A DNA stretch of 63,008 nucleotides, taken from CAIUPE01 sp046092445. Lineage in GTDB: Bacteria > Pseudomonadota > Alphaproteobacteria > Rhizobiales > Beijerinckiaceae. This document shows positions 1 to 8,610 of this stretch, piece after piece. Location of the stretch: assembly GCA_046092445.1 (NCBI GenBank), contig JBJTDR010000028.1, positions 1 to 63,008 on the forward strand. Direction: 5' to 3'. The stretch's first letter is position 1. Each line of letters opens with the position of its first letter. Position numbers and translations under genes: made by a program. The notes under the pieces were generated by a model. It was not told where the DNA came from and made no database searches. It saw only the letters and a program-made list of their open reading frames with translations.

Positions 1-671
1 GGTATATATTGGGATAGATTTTTTGTTATTCTCATATCAGCTTCTTCGATTATTTTTCCGGTTATGTATGGAATATCTAGTGTTATAGCTTCCTTCAGCG
101 GAATCCAGATGATTTTTGTAAATTCAGTATTCATATCGGGAATAATATCCATCGAATGTCCCACATCCATGACATCGGCGAGGAAAAAGCGGGTATCAAA
201 TCGTTTGGGGTAATCCGGTGGTGTGACGGCGCGAGCAACAAAGTGCAGGCAGTCTAGGCACGGAAATATACCGAATTTAAAAAAATTTTCCCAGCTAGTA
301 TTTGGAATTGACGGCGGCGAAACAGTATCTCTCTTTCCGAGCATTAGTCCGGTTTCCTCGAATGTTTCCCTGATCGCAGCCAGAGCAAATGATCGTGCCT
401 TGATCGGACTGGGGTTTCGTGTTCGCTTCAGCAGCTGCTTCTCGACAACGGAGTTGAGTTTACTGTCAATTGCAACTTTCCTGTCAGAAATTTCCACTCG
501 TCCGCCGGGAAACACATATTTGTTTGGCATGAATGAATGACGACTATTGCGCTTTCCCATCAAAACGGTCGGAGGCGCTTCTTTAAAATTCACGAGCAGA
601 AGAGTTGCCGCGTCGAATGGAATTGAACGTTTTGTCGCGTTATCGAACGAGGAGGTGCGGTATTCATTCAT
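1..671 (-). CDS. Nudix family hydrolase (C-terminus cut by window edge)
   Basis: The minus strand is open from an ATG at 671 to the left edge (223 codons). FPGGRVE at about residues 54-60 and AAIRETFEETGL at about 98-109 form the Nudix signature with a long insertion between the glycines and the REx2-EExG helix, as in NUDT19-like enzymes. The family hydrolyses nucleoside-diphosphate-linked substrates using a metal bound by the Glu residues of the box; the substrate cannot be told from sequence. Its ATG overlaps the TGA of the upstream DUF983 gene (ATGA), so the two are probably translationally coupled. RNase R, DUF983 and a Nudix gene in this order are common in Hyphomicrobiales. The C-terminus lies outside the window. 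Confidence 0.85.
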   Translation of the reverse strand, partial: MNEYRTSSFDNATKRSIPFDAATLLLVNFKEAPPTVLMGKRNSRHSFMPNKYVFPGGRVEISDRKVAIDSKLNSVVEKQLLKRTRNPSPIKARSFALAAIRETFEETGLMLGKRDTVSPPSIPNTSWENFFKFGIFPCLDCLHFVARAVTPPDYPKRFDTRFFLADVMDVGHSMDIIPDMNTEFTKIIWIPLKEAITLDIPYITGKIIEEADMRITKNLSQYI

Positions 672-1126
672 GAATGAATATTATCCTTAATTGGTCGGTC
701 TACAGTGCTTAGATTGGTGGGGCTTTGACCAAATCCATGCATTCTCAGAGCCCACTGCAGTCCGACAATCGCGCCCTTAACCGGTTGTAATATCAAGAGC
801 GAAAAAAACACCGTAAGAGTAGGCCAAAACAAAATATGGAGTCCGATTGGCCAGTTTGAATGGGACTCTACTGCCATCAATAATCCTACAATGATGTGTC
901 CAACGATAAAGAGCACGACGTAGGCCGGTAAATCGTCCGCCCGATGGTGGGATAGTACCTCATCGCACACCTCGCATCGCGGATTTATCTTGAGATATGA
1001 TTTGAATAGACGGCCAATTCCACATTTTGGGCAATTTGCCAGTAAACCTCGTTTGATTGATGTTCTCAGATTTCTCATCTCGCTAAATTTTCTTTTTGAA
1101 CACTCCATTGAATACCAACTTTCCAA
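668..1126 (-). CDS. DUF983 family membrane protein
   Basis: Small inner-membrane protein of unknown function. A CPKC (residues 32-35) and a CEVC (51-54) pair form a probable zinc ribbon in front of two predicted membrane helices (about 67-87 and 95-115), the layout of the DUF983 family. It starts 9 bases after the RNase R stop and overlaps the Nudix start by 4 bases, so it sits inside one operon. An internal Met at residue 17, shortly before the first CxxC, is an alternative start that would give a more typical length. No enzymatic role is visible. Confidence 0.85.
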   Translation of the reverse strand: MESWYSMECSKRKFSEMRNLRTSIKRGLLANCPKCGIGRLFKSYLKINPRCEVCDEVLSHHRADDLPAYVVLFIVGHIIVGLLMAVESHSNWPIGLHILFWPTLTVFFSLLILQPVKGAIVGLQWALRMHGFGQSPTNLSTVDRPIKDNIHS

Positions 1127-1135
1127 TTTATTGCC

Positions 1136-3448
1136 TCAATACTCATGTGGTCGTCGAATTTTCTTTCTTTTCCGTGAACGTTTGGATATTCCTTCTCGGA
1201 AGGAAGAGTCATCTTGATATCTTAACACCGATAAAAGCTCGAATCTCAGTGCTCCTGCAATTGGTGAAGCCTCCAACAGCTTCACCTTTACTTCGTCGCC
1301 TAATCTAAATGTTTCCGAGGTACGCTGGCCAACGAGAGCATGTTTAGCTTCGTCAAATTTATAAAAATCCTTGCCGATTGTTGAAGCTGGCACAAAACCG
1401 TCGGCCCCGCTTTCTTTGAGTTTTACGAAAAGACCGGATCGCGTTACACCTGAAATTCTTCCGAAAAATGACGCGCCGACCCTGTTCGAAAGGTAATGCG
1501 CTATCAGACGGTCAATTGTCTCCCGCTCTGCCGAAATCGACCGACGCTCTGCTGCCGACAATGTTGCGGCCAGTTCTGCCAGTTTCGGAATTACGTCGTT
1601 TTGAAGTCCGTCGGAACCAAGTTTTAGTGCTCGTATCAGGGCGCGATGAGCAATAATATCCGAATAACGCCGAATTGGTGACGTGAAATGCGTATAGCGT
1701 GAAAGATTTAGCCCGAAATGCCCATAATTTTCGCTCGAATACTGTGCTTGTGCTTGGGACCTCAACGCCACATCGTTGATGAACGCCTGATGTGGTGATC
1801 CATTGATCTTTGATAGTACCTTATTGAAAAAACTAGGATCTACTGCTTCCCCTAGTGTCATTTTGACCCCGATCGAGGCCAGAACTTCCTTGAAATTCCT
1901 TAATTTTTCGGAGGAGGGTTCGTCATGGACTCGATAAATGAATGGGACTTGGCGATGTTCAAGCTCCTCTGCAGCGGCGACATTTGCCATGATCATAAAA
2001 TCTTCGATGAGACGATGGGCATCAAGTCGAGCAGGAGTATAAACGGAATCAACGCTCCCATCAGCCTTCAATTTCAACTTTTTCTCGGGAAGATCGAGTT
2101 CGAGTGGCGCTCTTCGGTTTCTCTCACCCAATTGCAGTGACCAAGCATTCCATAGGTGTTTCAGGATTTTTTCGATTGATGGTGTATCCGCGTCCAACGA
2201 ATTGCCGTCGATTAGAGATTGTGCCCTGCCATAGGAGAGTTTTGCAACAGAGCGTATGAGTATTCGATGAAAACTATGCTTTCTCTTTTGTCCGTCCGCT
2301 CCAATTATGATCTTGACGGCTAACGCTGGTCGATCTTCATTTGGCTTCAATGAGCATAGATCGTTCGATATTCTGTCGGGTAGCATCGGTACAACGCGGT
2401 CGGGGAAGTATACCGAATTTCCTCGCTCGAGTGCCTCACGATCCAGCGCGGACCCCTGGGTGATATAGGAGGAGACATCGGCGATCGCGATAGTGACAAC
2501 ATAGCCACCGGCGTTTTCGGGATCCATGTCGTGGATCGCATGGACCGCGTCATCATGGTCCTTGGCGTCCTCGGGATCAATTGTGACAAAAGGTATTGAC
2601 CGCCAGTCTTCACGCTTCATGCCGAGCCCGATTTCCATCATCGCCGTCGGGGCAGCCTCAGCCTCGGCAAGCGCAGCGAGAGAGAACTGATCCGGAATTC
2701 CATGAATATTCAACGCAATGATACTTACAGACTTTTCAGACGCCAAAGGGCCAACAACTTCAATAATCTTCGCGGAATACAAGCCGAATTGACCGCCTTT
2801 TGTCAGACTTGCGATGACCAGATCGTTGTCCGATGCGGTGCCTTCGTCGCCGTCCCTGACGATGATTTTCCGGTCCAGTCCCTTTTTCTCGACCGGCAAG
2901 ATGGTTCCGCTTCGTTGATCTTTATTATATTTGTAGACTCCGACAATTTTTGTTTGTTTTTTTTCAAAAATTTTTATGATTCGTCCAGAATTAAAAGGTG
3001 TCTTATTCGTATTTGTTGTATCCATTCGAATAAGTACTACGTCTCCAATTCTTGCTGACGAATTTTTTGAATGTCCTTTATTTTTCGAGGATATGTGAAT
3101 ATTTGGAATCGAGCCGTCACGTTCAATTTCCCATTCCGAGGGGACAACGACAAAGTCGCCACGATGGTCGATCCCAATGATGTTTGCGAGTACCATGGGC
3201 GAAAGCGCGCCGGGGCGGTGGAGCGTCCTGCCTCTCCGCGTCACTGCCTTTTCGATCTCGAGTTCCTTCAAAACAGCTTTGAGTCCAATTCGAGAATTTC
3301 CTTTTATATCAAACGCTTTAGCAATTTCCCGCTTCCCTATTCTGCCTGGGCGCGAGGGCCCAGAGTTTTGACTTTTGATGAAATCCAGAATCGCTTCCTT
3401 CGAGGGAAGAGTGCTCGAGCCGTGTACGTTGCTTCGCTTATTCGCCAT
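1136..3448 (-). CDS. rnr: Ribonuclease R
   Basis: Processive 3'-to-5' exoribonuclease of the RNB/RNase II superfamily acting on structured RNA in the cytoplasm. An N-terminal winged-helix-like segment (KREIAKAFDIKG) is followed by cold-shock domains, the RNB catalytic domain with the acidic motif DPEDAKDHDDAV at about residue 290 and YFPDRVVPMLPDRIS, and a C-terminal S1 domain. I chose the ATG at 3448 (MANKRSN..., 770 aa); an in-frame extension to 3535 exists but resembles no RNase R N-terminus. It is first in the rnr-DUF983-Nudix operon. Codon use is clearly more AT-rich than in genes further right. topA, often upstream in related genomes, is absent here. Confidence 0.95.
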   Translation of the reverse strand: MANKRSNVHGSSTLPSKEAILDFIKSQNSGPSRPGRIGKREIAKAFDIKGNSRIGLKAVLKELEIEKAVTRRGRTLHRPGALSPMVLANIIGIDHRGDFVVVPSEWEIERDGSIPNIHISSKNKGHSKNSSARIGDVVLIRMDTTNTNKTPFNSGRIIKIFEKKQTKIVGVYKYNKDQRSGTILPVEKKGLDRKIIVRDGDEGTASDNDLVIASLTKGGQFGLYSAKIIEVVGPLASEKSVSIIALNIHGIPDQFSLAALAEAEAAPTAMMEIGLGMKREDWRSIPFVTIDPEDAKDHDDAVHAIHDMDPENAGGYVVTIAIADVSSYITQGSALDREALERGNSVYFPDRVVPMLPDRISNDLCSLKPNEDRPALAVKIIIGADGQKRKHSFHRILIRSVAKLSYGRAQSLIDGNSLDADTPSIEKILKHLWNAWSLQLGERNRRAPLELDLPEKKLKLKADGSVDSVYTPARLDAHRLIEDFMIMANVAAAEELEHRQVPFIYRVHDEPSSEKLRNFKEVLASIGVKMTLGEAVDPSFFNKVLSKINGSPHQAFINDVALRSQAQAQYSSENYGHFGLNLSRYTHFTSPIRRYSDIIAHRALIRALKLGSDGLQNDVIPKLAELAATLSAAERRSISAERETIDRLIAHYLSNRVGASFFGRISGVTRSGLFVKLKESGADGFVPASTIGKDFYKFDEAKHALVGQRTSETFRLGDEVKVKLLEASPIAGALRFELLSVLRYQDDSSFREGISKRSRKRKKIRRPHEY

Positions 3449-4016
3449 GTGAGATTTTGACTCCAACGACGGATCCCGGATGCTGTGTGGCATGCCCCGG
3501 ATCAATTGGGAAACGATGATTTGCGGGGACTGCATCTTTGACCGAGAGGCGGTCGCTCGCGTTCAATCAAAGGCACTGACCGGCGCTTTCCGGCATATCG
3601 GACACGAGTTGGTAATTCCAGTTTCGGGATTGGTACAACGGGGGTCTATTGCCGGCAATACGTCCACGAATGACCACGATTGGAACCAGTGAAGCACGGA
3701 ACGTTGGTATTGGGCATGTTTTGTCAGATGTTTGAGTTGTAAATGGCCATTGAACTGGAACAGAATTGGACATGCTGCCGATTATGTGACCCGACGACGA
3801 AATCCGAATGTGAAGGCTGTGCTGGTTGTGGACTTTTTGTCACAACGGGGATGCTTGCACCCGCGGAACCATCTGTGATCGTGGTTTCGCATCTTTTGGA
3901 GTTGCAACGTGGCGTGCGGATGATCGCGTACACCTTGGAAAGCTTCTGGAAGCTGTTTATGACGTCTGTGTTCTCAACCCCTATTCTCGAGTCGAGCAAG
4001 CACATGCAGCGGTTTC
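3449..4016. other. Gap upstream of rnr with no supported gene
   Basis: About 570 bases without a convincing gene. Short overlapping frames exist on both strands, the longest being a cysteine-rich plus-strand frame at 3743-4093, but none has a good ribosome binding site or recognisable domain. The stretch should contain the rnr promoter. It could include decayed coding sequence. Confidence 0.4.
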
Positions 4017-4283
4017 TCAACGAGTTTTCGTTTCGCTCGAACCATCGGAAGATGCAGAACGCGATGTTCGATCTTCTGATTTCTCGGATTTGATTAGGCG
4101 AGAAAGGGACTCGTCCAACTCAATAGGGTTAGCGGGGCCTTTGCCTCTAACTTGCTCCTGAGAAATAAATTCCTCAAGGCGTCCAGAAGCTTGCGCGTCT
4201 GCTAACGATAAGAAGCTGTGACTCTTGACGGATTCGATCATTGGCGTATCCTTCAAACCAGTAGGGACCGACATGCTACCCAT
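4017..4283 (-). CDS. Hypothetical 88-residue protein
   Basis: Not recognised. The frame starts at an ATG preceded at good distance by AGAGG, almost the same leader (GAGGCCAG) as the other small gene of this island at 4955, which supports real translation. The product is hydrophilic and Ser/Lys/Glu-rich with no membrane segment, signal peptide or cysteine motif. A perfect 7-bp hairpin (4299-4319) lies just upstream of the ribosome binding site and could be a terminator for the preceding gene or a leader structure. Probably accessory. Confidence 0.45.
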   Translation of the reverse strand: MGSMSVPTGLKDTPMIESVKSHSFLSLADAQASGRLEEFISQEQVRGKGPANPIELDESLSRLIKSEKSEDRTSRSASSDGSSETKTR

Positions 4284-4298
4284 GCTGGCCTCTAAGGC

Positions 4299-4319
4299 GA
4301 GCCGCCAGATTAGCGGCTC
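4299..4319 (-). terminator. Stem-loop between two island genes
   Basis: Perfect inverted repeat GAGCCGC / GCGGCTC (4299-4305 and 4313-4319) with a 7-nt loop. There is no clear T-run on the minus strand, so it is a weak terminator candidate; it could equally shape the leader of the 88-residue gene. It coincides with the stop codon that the upstream gene would use if its C8 tract lost one base. Confidence 0.35.
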
Positions 4320-4460
4320 ATTGATCCGTTAATCTCCTTGTCGTGAACCACACAACGCGCCTCCTTTCTGCCTACCAGCAATAAGGTGTGCCACTTGGCC
4401 TCCAGTGATGAGCTAACATCACCAGAGGCGGTTTCTGGTGAGTCTTGTGGCTCCCCATTC

Positions 4461-4955
4461 TCATTCAAAGAGGGCGCGCACCTCTTTTTGATCCCAATCC
4501 TTCGGGGGGGGAGCCTTTTCAAGCATTTCCCTGCCCGAGTCAGTTATTGCCAAGAACCCATCAGAGCCGCTTACCATATCTCCGAGCGAAACAGCCTCTC
4601 TTAGAACCTCGCGCATATACTTGGCGTCAATTTCTGTGGAGCTAGTGCGTTTATAAATCTCGTCTTTAGTCTCCGCTCCGTTGGCAACAAGCTGATAAAT
4701 AATCCTCTTTTGCAGGCCAAGCCTAAAGCGGCGTTGTCCGCTGGCATGAGCGGCGGCCTCCTCATCGGCAACCGCGTCAGCGCGCGGGGGGGGTGCTGCG
4801 ACAGGCGAGCGAACGGCATCAAGGGCCATACGAAGCCCATCCAGCTTTGCTAGGTCGTATTTGAGCTCTTGAGCAAGGCTTTCGTACTGCACTTTTTTGC
4901 GAGCGTATGCAGCCTCTGCCGTAGCCACAAGAGACGCAAGTTGTTCAATTACCAT
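4461..4955 (-). CDS. Hypothetical protein with coiled coil and winged-helix-like region
   Basis: Not recognised at family level (164 aa). Strong GGAGG six bases before the ATG. Residues about 5-55 look like a coiled coil (ATAEAAYARKKVQYESLAQ), followed by a Pro/Ala-rich linker and a segment from about 75 to 145 (LGLQKRIIYQLVANG...DGFLAITDSGREML) that resembles a winged helix. The coding strand carries two C8 tracts, at 4786-4793 and 4504-4511. Loss of one C in the second would continue the protein in the frame ending at 4310 (214 aa in total), so the present C-terminus may come from a slip, or the gene may be phase variable. Confidence 0.6.
   Translation of the reverse strand: MVIEQLASLVATAEAAYARKKVQYESLAQELKYDLAKLDGLRMALDAVRSPVAAPPPRADAVADEEAAAHASGQRRFRLGLQKRIIYQLVANGAETKDEIYKRTSSTEIDAKYMREVLREAVSLGDMVSGSDGFLAITDSGREMLEKAPPPKDWDQKEVRALFE
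4504..4511 (-). repeat. C8 tract near the 3' end of the 4461-4955 gene
   Basis: Eight C residues on the coding strand, inside codons for Ala-Pro-Pro-Pro. A change to C7 would join the frame to a further open stretch ending at 4310; C9 would bring a stop shortly after. Such tracts are prone to slippage during replication and to sequencing error. Confidence 0.8.
4786..4793 (-). repeat. C8 tract in the linker of the 4461-4955 gene
   Basis: Second run of eight C on the coding strand, in the Pro-rich linker before the putative winged helix. A slip here would remove the C-terminal half of the protein. Confidence 0.8.
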
Positions 4956-5600
4956 TACTGGCCTCCATAAGCATGAGCCTAACTAGCATCTTAATCGCTT
5001 ACCGTCAATCCTTAGTGTTGCCGCCGCTGTAATTAGCGGGGGACGACCGATAACTTGTATCAAGGGGATAATCCCCTTCTACTTTACGCAGTCTATTAAT
5101 CGCGGGCACGAGATCGTCATAATCTCTTGCCAAAATCCCTATGCACTTGTATTCGACAGCAATTCTGGCGTGCGAAAGAAAGTGTTGATTGGCTTAGATA
5201 ACTGGGTAGTTAGTGATCGAGTCTTCGGCCCTAAAGGTTAAGGCAATCATTTTTCATTGGCGACTGACGAGTTCCGTGGAATTTCTTTCGTTGCTGCGTT
5301 GATGGACCCTTTAGCGCCGTTAGCCACCGCAAGTATGCCTGAGTGTGCATCTGCTTCGAAGTTGTATCAATAGCTAGAGCGACAACAGGAAAATTCAGAT
5401 CAGATAGTCGCTAGCGTTCTGTCCGGCTAGAGCCAGATCACGAGCGCAGGCGTCTATCATTCTTGACGCCCATTGCGTCCATTTCTTTGAATATCTGCAG
5501 GATGCTACTTTTTCGGTGACAGTAAACTGAATTTCGGATTTTGAATCCGCCGCCAATTTGGGTATGTTGATCGGGTTGCTCAATAATGGACAGAGGCCTC
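4956..5600. other. Gap with no supported gene
   Basis: About 640 bases. A 7-bp hairpin (AAGGGGA/TCCCCTT, 5062-5078) is present without a T-run. One minus frame (5395-5583) starts with TTG and has nothing to support it. The right end should hold the promoter of the dehydrogenase at 5601. Confidence 0.4.
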
Positions 5601-6764
5601 ATGCCATCCGCGATCGACCGTCTGCTGACTGTTCAGGAATTCAAGGAGCGGGCGAAGCGCCGTGTTCCGAAGATGTTTTTCGATTATGCCGACTCAGGAA
5701 GCTGGACGGAGACGACGTATCGCGAGAATGAAAGTGACTTTCAGAAAATTGCACTTCGTCAACGCGTGGCCGTCAATATGGAAAGTCGGTCGCTGAAGAC
5801 CGAGATGGCGGGCCAGTCCGTCAGCATGCCCGTCGCTTTGGCACCGACGGGTCTGACCGGGATGCAGATTGCTGACGGTGAAATCAAAGCAGCGAAGGCC
5901 GCAGAGAAGTTTGGCGTTCCCTTTACACTCTCGACTATGAGTATCTGTTCGATTGAAGATGTTGCGCGCGAGACGAGTTCGCCTTTCTGGTTTCAGCTTT
6001 ATGTGATGCGCGACCGGGGTTTCATCGAGCGGCTGATCGACCGGGCGAAAGCCGCAAAATGCTCGGCACTCGTTTTGACGATGGATCTACAGATTTTGGG
6101 CCAGAGGCATAAAGACATTCGGAACGGTCTCTCGGCTCCGCCAAAGTTTACCGCCAAGCATGTATGGCAGATGGCGAGCCGACCAAGCTGGGCGCTCGGG
6201 ATGCTCGGAACGAAGCGGCGTTCATTCGGAAATCTGGTCGGCCATGTGGATAATTTGGGCGACCTTCGTCAGTTGTCGGCGTGGACGAGTTCGCAATTCG
6301 ATCCGACACTTTCGTGGACGGATATTGCCTGGGTGAAAAAGCGGTTCGGGGGCACGGTTATTGTCAAAGGTATCCTTGATGCCGAGGATGCCCAGCTGGC
6401 TGTTGCCCACGGTGCGGATGCCATCATCGTTTCCAATCATGGCGGTAGACAGCTTGACGGGGCGCCTTCATCCATTCGCGTATTGCCGGAGATTGTCGAC
6501 GCCGTCGGGAGCAAGACGGAAATCCATTTGGATGGCGGAATTCGATCCGGGCAGGATGTTCTAAAGGCCGTAGCCCTGGGCGCGAAATCGACCTATATCG
6601 GGCGGGCATTTCTTTATGGGCTCGGTGCTGGCGGGGAAGCCGGCGTGACGAGAGTCCTCGAGATTATCCGCAAGGAGATGGATATCACGATGGCGCTCTG
6701 CGGAGAACGCGATATCCGGAATATCGGCGCGCATACGATTTATCAGAACAAGCTGGTTAACTGA
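5601..6764 (+). CDS. lldD: FMN-dependent alpha-hydroxy-acid (L-lactate-type) dehydrogenase
   Basis: Member of the FMN-dependent alpha-hydroxy-acid oxidase/dehydrogenase family (L-lactate dehydrogenase LldD, glycolate oxidase, mandelate dehydrogenase), which oxidises 2-hydroxy acids to 2-oxo acids. Visible are the N-terminal RRVPKMFFDYADSGS, the FMN-barrel motif APTGLTGM and the active-site stretch VSNHGGRQLDG with its catalytic His (about residue 278), then DGGIRSGQDV. Start chosen at the ATG at 5601, preceded by GAGG; an ATG at 5586 would add five residues. It ends at a strong hairpin shared with the convergent synthetase gene. LldD is the likeliest member, but the hydroxy acid used is uncertain. 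Confidence 0.88.
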   Translation: MPSAIDRLLTVQEFKERAKRRVPKMFFDYADSGSWTETTYRENESDFQKIALRQRVAVNMESRSLKTEMAGQSVSMPVALAPTGLTGMQIADGEIKAAKAAEKFGVPFTLSTMSICSIEDVARETSSPFWFQLYVMRDRGFIERLIDRAKAAKCSALVLTMDLQILGQRHKDIRNGLSAPPKFTAKHVWQMASRPSWALGMLGTKRRSFGNLVGHVDNLGDLRQLSAWTSSQFDPTLSWTDIAWVKKRFGGTVIVKGILDAEDAQLAVAHGADAIIVSNHGGRQLDGAPSSIRVLPEIVDAVGSKTEIHLDGGIRSGQDVLKAVALGAKSTYIGRAFLYGLGAGGEAGVTRVLEIIRKEMDITMALCGERDIRNIGAHTIYQNKLVN

Positions 6765-6794
6765 ATTTCCGGGTGATTGTGCTCACCCGGAAAT
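6765..6794. terminator. Bidirectional hairpin between lldD and the puuA-like gene
   Basis: Perfect 12-bp inverted repeat ATTTCCGGGTGA / TCACCCGGAAAT around a 6-nt loop, lying between the convergent stop codons at 6764 and 6807. It lacks a long T-run but is the obvious boundary between the two units. Confidence 0.7.
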
Positions 6795-6806
6795 CTGTTC
6801 ATCCTC

Positions 6807-8186
6807 TTAGAGGTAATAGTCGAATTCCCTGCTCAGCGGTTCTGAAAAGAGTTCTGTAAACTCTCCAAGTTTGATTTCCCGGTAGAGCTTTGGAAAGTCG
6901 GGCGGGAAGTAGTTTTTCAAAATCTTCGCTTGTGCCAGAGCATCGAGTGACGCCAAGAAATGCGGTGCCATTTTGGCAGTTTTGGTTGGCACGGGAATGC
7001 TGTCTGCATTCTTCCCGTCAATCGGCTCTGTCGGCACGAGTTTGTTCATCACGCCGTGATCAATGCCTGCGAGGATCGCGGCGAGAGCGAGATGCGGCGA
7101 GGCGTCAGCGCCTGCCACTCTATGTTCGATGCGGCGCGATTGGCCGTCTCCGAATGGAACACGGAAGGCGACAGACCGATTATTATGCCCCCAGTGACCA
7201 TTGATCGGCACAAAGTTGTTCGGCTTGAAGCGCCGAAATGCGCTGAAATTGGCGGCGAAAATTCCGAGAGCCTCTGAAAGGGTTGATTGGAGACCAGCGA
7301 CGGCTGATCGCAATGTGTCGGTTCCGTTGGCGGCAGAGAAGATATTTCTGCCGTCTTTGTCCATGAGGCTCACATGAACATGCATGCCGCTTCCGGGCTG
7401 GTCCATGTAGGGCTTGGCCATGAATGTCACGTCATCGCCGCGCGCTCGCGCGACGCCACGGATGATGCGCTTCAGGAGCGTTGCGTGGTCGGCTGCGAGG
7501 AGGGGGTCAGCAACGTGTTTCAAATTGATCTCGAACTGGCCCAAACCGTATTCAGCGACAGCCGTTGACGCCGGTATTCCTTGGGCACGCGCCGCCGAGT
7601 CGATCGCCAGAATGAAATCACTATAGTCTTCGAGTTGTTCGACACTCAAATTCGCGGGTGCGCGAGGCGGGCCGTTTGTGCGGGAAAGTTTTGCAGGACG
7701 GATTTTTCCGTCTTCCGTGCGCTCGGAGTCGATCAAATAGAATTCAAGTTCGCAGGCAACAGTTGGATATAATCCGTTGGCATTCAAACGCGTTACGACA
7801 CCGGTCAATACTTTTCTAGGATCAAACCACAGTTGATCTCCGGTTTCTGCGTGACGCATATCGAGGAGACATTGGGCGGTTGGAGATTGCGCCCAAGGAA
7901 CCGGAGCAAATGTCCCCGGTATAACACGTCCTACAGCGTCCGGATCGCCGTCCGAGCCTCCAATGCCAAGAGCATTTGTGCCGTGCCCGTGAACATCGAG
8001 CACGGCGGCACACGCTGAAAAGGTAACGCCGGAATTCAAGATGCGCCTGATATCCGCAACCGGTTCCCGCTTTCCATAAAGCTGGCCCGAGATACCGACC
8101 ATAAAGGTGTCGATAAAGGCTGTCTCGGGATGACCACGCAGGAATTCTTCCCACTCATTATGTGGGTTAGCGGCTTCAAATGCCAT
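6807..8186 (-). CDS. puuA: Glutamine synthetase family protein, probable gamma-glutamylputrescine synthetase (copy 1)
   Basis: ATP-dependent ligase of the glutamine-synthetase fold. Metal/glutamate-site motifs are present: CELEFYLID, AEYGLGQFEINLKH, GSGMHVHVSL and NGHWGHNNRSVAFRVP. The GS fold, together with its place as last gene of a putrescine-import operon, points to glutamylation of putrescine, the first step of the Puu pathway, and not to ammonia assimilation. Good ribosome binding site (GGAGAAAG). A paralogue is encoded at 14066-15460 on the other side of the GntR regulator; the two differ widely, so they may act on different amines. Exact substrate is inferred from context. Confidence 0.82.
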   Translation of the reverse strand: MAFEAANPHNEWEEFLRGHPETAFIDTFMVGISGQLYGKREPVADIRRILNSGVTFSACAAVLDVHGHGTNALGIGGSDGDPDAVGRVIPGTFAPVPWAQSPTAQCLLDMRHAETGDQLWFDPRKVLTGVVTRLNANGLYPTVACELEFYLIDSERTEDGKIRPAKLSRTNGPPRAPANLSVEQLEDYSDFILAIDSAARAQGIPASTAVAEYGLGQFEINLKHVADPLLAADHATLLKRIIRGVARARGDDVTFMAKPYMDQPGSGMHVHVSLMDKDGRNIFSAANGTDTLRSAVAGLQSTLSEALGIFAANFSAFRRFKPNNFVPINGHWGHNNRSVAFRVPFGDGQSRRIEHRVAGADASPHLALAAILAGIDHGVMNKLVPTEPIDGKNADSIPVPTKTAKMAPHFLASLDALAQAKILKNYFPPDFPKLYREIKLGEFTELFSEPLSREFDYYL

Positions 8187-8228
8187 TTTCTTTCTCCGAT
8201 TTGAGTTTTTAGATGATGAAAGGTTTCG

Positions 8229-8582
8229 CTATTCGACGATTGCGTAGATTTTTCGCACGGGTTCGGTCGTTTCCCAGATGCCTTGAAAGCCCCGGGGAAT
8301 AACGAAGGATTGACCAGCTTCGAATTCCAGAATGCTGCCATCGTCGCCGCGTAATTTCCCCGAGCCGGACAAGATGGTGCAGAGCTCGTCTTCCGTGTAT
8401 GAGACACGCCAAGCGCCGATATCGGACGCCCATTGGCCGACATAGAACCCGCGCTCTTGGTTCTCATAGGACGGCAGGATGCCTGTCAAAGGCGTGCCGG
8501 AAACAATTTTATCTGGCGAGACGGGCGTGTCTTTTGCGAGTGCCAAAGATGTCGGAATCGTGAAAGGCTTTTGCGCAGTCAT
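8229..8582 (-). CDS. Cupin domain protein of the polyamine operon
   Basis: Single small beta-barrel cupin (117 aa). The central part, from SYTEDELCTILSGSGKL to AGQSFVIPRGFQGIWE, matches the two cupin motifs of the DUF861/(S)-ureidoglycine aminohydrolase-like group, although the usual metal-binding His are mostly replaced. It lies between the permease potI and the synthetase gene in one minus-strand operon, a pairing seen in other polyamine catabolic clusters. The function is unknown; a sensing or accessory role is only inference. Confidence 0.75.
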   Translation of the reverse strand: MTAQKPFTIPTSLALAKDTPVSPDKIVSGTPLTGILPSYENQERGFYVGQWASDIGAWRVSYTEDELCTILSGSGKLRGDDGSILEFEAGQSFVIPRGFQGIWETTEPVRKIYAIVE

Positions 8583-8610
8583 CTTGTATCTTCTCTTTAA
8601 GGTATGATCT

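Noticed and set aside
223..540. Plus-strand frame of 105 residues
   Set aside because: It lies antisense to the Nudix gene, which has a clear signature on the minus strand.
3743..4093. Cysteine-rich plus-strand frame
   Set aside because: The CxxC spacing looks zinc-binding at first sight, but there is no ribosome binding site, the second half has no domain character and competing frames are equally open.
5062..5078. Hairpin AAGGGGA/TCCCCTT as a terminator
   Set aside because: No T-run on either strand and no gene ends beside it.
5395..5583. 62-residue minus-strand frame
   Set aside because: It starts with TTG, has no ribosome binding site and no recognisable feature.
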